The translations under genes and the position numbers were made by a program. A DNA stretch of 64,000 nucleotides from a bacterium (lineage in GTDB: Bacteria; Desulfobacterota; Binatia; HRBIN30; CADEER01): NCBI GenBank assembly GCA_019637795.1, contig JAHBUY010000001.1, forward strand, positions 517,001 to 581,000. Reading direction: 5' to 3'. The notes beneath the pieces were generated by a model. The model was given only the letters and a program-made list of their open reading frames with translations, was not told where the DNA came from and searched no databases. Position 1 is the stretch's first letter. Each line of letters begins with the position of its first letter. Below are positions 62,816 through 64,000 of the stretch, one piece after another.

Positions 62816-64000
62816 CTAGGGGCGCGGCTGATACACCCGGATCGCCGCCGGATGCCCCTCGCCGGCCGGCACGGCCAGGAACAGGCGATCCATTTCGGGC
62901 ACGAACAGCGACGTCGACGCGCCGCGGGCCGTCGGCACGCGCGCCACCCGCTGGTAGACGTCCGCTCCGCGCTGCTCGACCACGTCGATGGTGCCGCCGC
63001 CGCACGACACGTAGATCAGATGGCGGGCCGGATCGTAATGGAGACCGTCGGGATCGGCGCCGACCTCGAGGCTCGCCACCACGGCGCCCGACGCCGTGTC
63101 GAGCACCGCCACCACGCCGGCCTGGTCGCTTCCGCCGCCGACCAGAAGCCGCTGATTGGCGCGGTCCAGCGCCAGCGGATCGTTGCCGGTGGCCGGCAAC
63201 GCCGACCAGGTGGCGATCGTCGTCCCGCGGGCGCGATCGACGACGGCGACGCGATCCTCCTTCGGCTCGTTCACGTAGAGGCGGGATCCGTCGAGCGCGA
63301 ACTGCTTCGGCGGACTGCCCAGGGCAATCGTCGGGCCAACCGTTCCGGCGCGCGTGTCGATGCTGGCGATGGCGCCGGTGGTGCGCCCGACCCCGACCAG
63401 GAGATGACCCGACTCGCCATCGAAGCGCAGCGCGTTGGCTTTCTCGGGGAACGAGAATGACGACACGACCGCGAAGCTGGCGGCATCCAGCGCGACCACC
63501 TTGCCGTCGCCGGCCGTCGACACGAAGACGCGTCCGCTGTCCGGCCGATGGACGACCCACTTCGGCTCGTCGAATCCCGGCACGCTGCGGATGCGCGCGC
63601 CGCTCCGCAGGTCGACGACCTCGAGGCTGTGATTGTCCTGCGCCGCCACGAACAACCGCTGGCCTTCGAGATCGACCGCCATCTGGTCGAAATCGCCGCT
63701 GACGTCGGGCAGCGGGATCGTCTGCAGCAACGTCAGCCCCGGCGCCTCGGCCGCCGCCGGAGCCTCGGTCGCCGACGCCTCGGGCGCCCCGCCGTCGGCG
63801 AGCACGCGCACCGTGGTCTCCTCGGGCAGACCGTACGCGCCGGTGGTGACCACCGTCATGCCCTCGCGCACGCCCGGTCCGTCGACCTCCGCCAGGCCGC
63901 GGTCGCGCAGCCCCACCGTGACCGGGATCTGCCGCGCCACCTCGCCGTCGACGACCGCGACGACCGTCCCCGCCGCCGTCTTGACCAGGCTGTCCACCGG
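62816..64000 (-). CDS. RND periplasmic adaptor C-terminus fused to a YVTN-type beta-propeller (5' part cut off)
   Basis: The visible 394 codons run off the window at 64000. The first 70 or so residues are the end of a membrane-fusion (HlyD/AcrA-like) protein: VDSLVKTAAGTVVAVVDGEVARQIPVTVGLRDRG and MTVVTTGAYGLPEETTVRV. After an Ala/Pro/Glu linker a beta-propeller with 7 or so blades follows (about 100-394), with YVTN/NHL-like repeats such as DQMAVDLEGQRLFVAAQDNHSLEVVDLRSG and KWVVHRPDSGRVFVSTAGDGKVVALD. The fused arrangement is unusual; adaptors normally end after the membrane-proximal domain. The RND gene starts 24 bases downstream, so they are one unit. The ATG/GTG at 63997 is not the true start. 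Confidence 0.85.
   Translation of the reverse strand, partial: PVDSLVKTAAGTVVAVVDGEVARQIPVTVGLRDRGLAEVDGPGVREGMTVVTTGAYGLPEETTVRVLADGGAPEASATEAPAAAEAPGLTLLQTIPLPDVSGDFDQMAVDLEGQRLFVAAQDNHSLEVVDLRSGARIRSVPGFDEPKWVVHRPDSGRVFVSTAGDGKVVALDAASFAVVSSFSFPEKANALRFDGESGHLLVGVGRTTGAIASIDTRAGTVGPTIALGSPPKQFALDGSRLYVNEPKEDRVAVVDRARGTTIATWSALPATGNDPLALDRANQRLLVGGGSDQAGVVAVLDTASGAVVASLEVGADPDGLHYDPARHLIYVSCGGGTIDVVEQRGADVYQRVARVPTARGASTSLFVPEMDRLFLAVPAGEGHPAAIRVYQPRP

Overview
This is a very GC-rich (roughly 70%), gene-dense chromosomal window. The suspected source is an uncultured Binatota-like (Candidatus Binatia) or deltaproteobacterium-like soil or groundwater bacterium. The clues are two secreted proteins with a dockerin-like Ca-binding pair (CVGDCxxDxxV..ELIxGVxIALG ... 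CPAxDxxG), a secreted protein ending in a myxobacterial-type Cys-rich tail, sigma-54 type promoters, a TorF-type porin and minor type IV pilins. The taxonomic call is inference from these hallmarks only.

Layout. 1-9212: a truncated paraoxonase-like lactonase, a sphingosine-phosphate-lyase-like PLP enzyme, a sulfotransferase, a Thr/Pro-rich cohesin/dockerin-like secreted protein, an HSL-type esterase and a GH3 glycosidase. 9509-10459: a secreted Cys-rich protein. 10668-21761: the best-defined system, a guanidine-assimilation locus. It has a sigma-54-like promoter abutting a guanidine-I (ykkC) riboswitch, a three-gene ABC importer, a single-chain fusion of the two DUF1989 carboxyguanidine deiminase subunits, a biotin-dependent guanidine/urea carboxylase and an allophanate hydrolase. 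A TorF-type porin with its own consensus sigma-54 promoter and a strong terminator follows.

21768-25666: a palindromic operator, TetR regulator, membrane di-iron hydroxylase and acyltransferase, translationally coupled, then an amidohydrolase and a small orphan protein. 25725-29451: an orphan PAS histidine kinase, a beta-lactamase-fold esterase, a 188-bp MITE-like inverted-repeat element and a small lipoprotein. 29506-35389: a formate dehydrogenase catalytic subunit with stress genes (UspA, CBS pair, OsmC), a Glu/Leu-type dehydrogenase and a frameshifted relic of an archaeal-type fructose-1,6-bisphosphatase. 35713-39644: a dockerin-like protein and a minor pilin set. 39876-42936: a 2-oxoacid:ferredoxin oxidoreductase with fused gamma-delta chain.

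43191-48469: a three-repeat secreted protein, then a PqqD/RRE protein, a 68-aa Ser/Thr-tailed peptide and two glycosyltransferases, which together resemble an undescribed glycosylated-peptide cassette. 48546-50941: a divergent arsenic locus (arsI / arsR-acr3-arsC). 51042-59472: a six-gene minus-strand run (DUF190-CBS, cation/proton antiporter, UspA, dynamin-like GTPase, enolase, HEAT-MFS fusion). 59645-64000: an RND efflux pump whose adaptor carries a C-terminal beta-propeller and runs off the window.

How they work together: the guanidine locus would import guanidine, carboxylate it, deiminate carboxyguanidine to allophanate and release ammonia and CO2, under nitrogen (sigma-54) and ligand (riboswitch) control. 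All functions are read from sequence motifs by eye; no searches were run.
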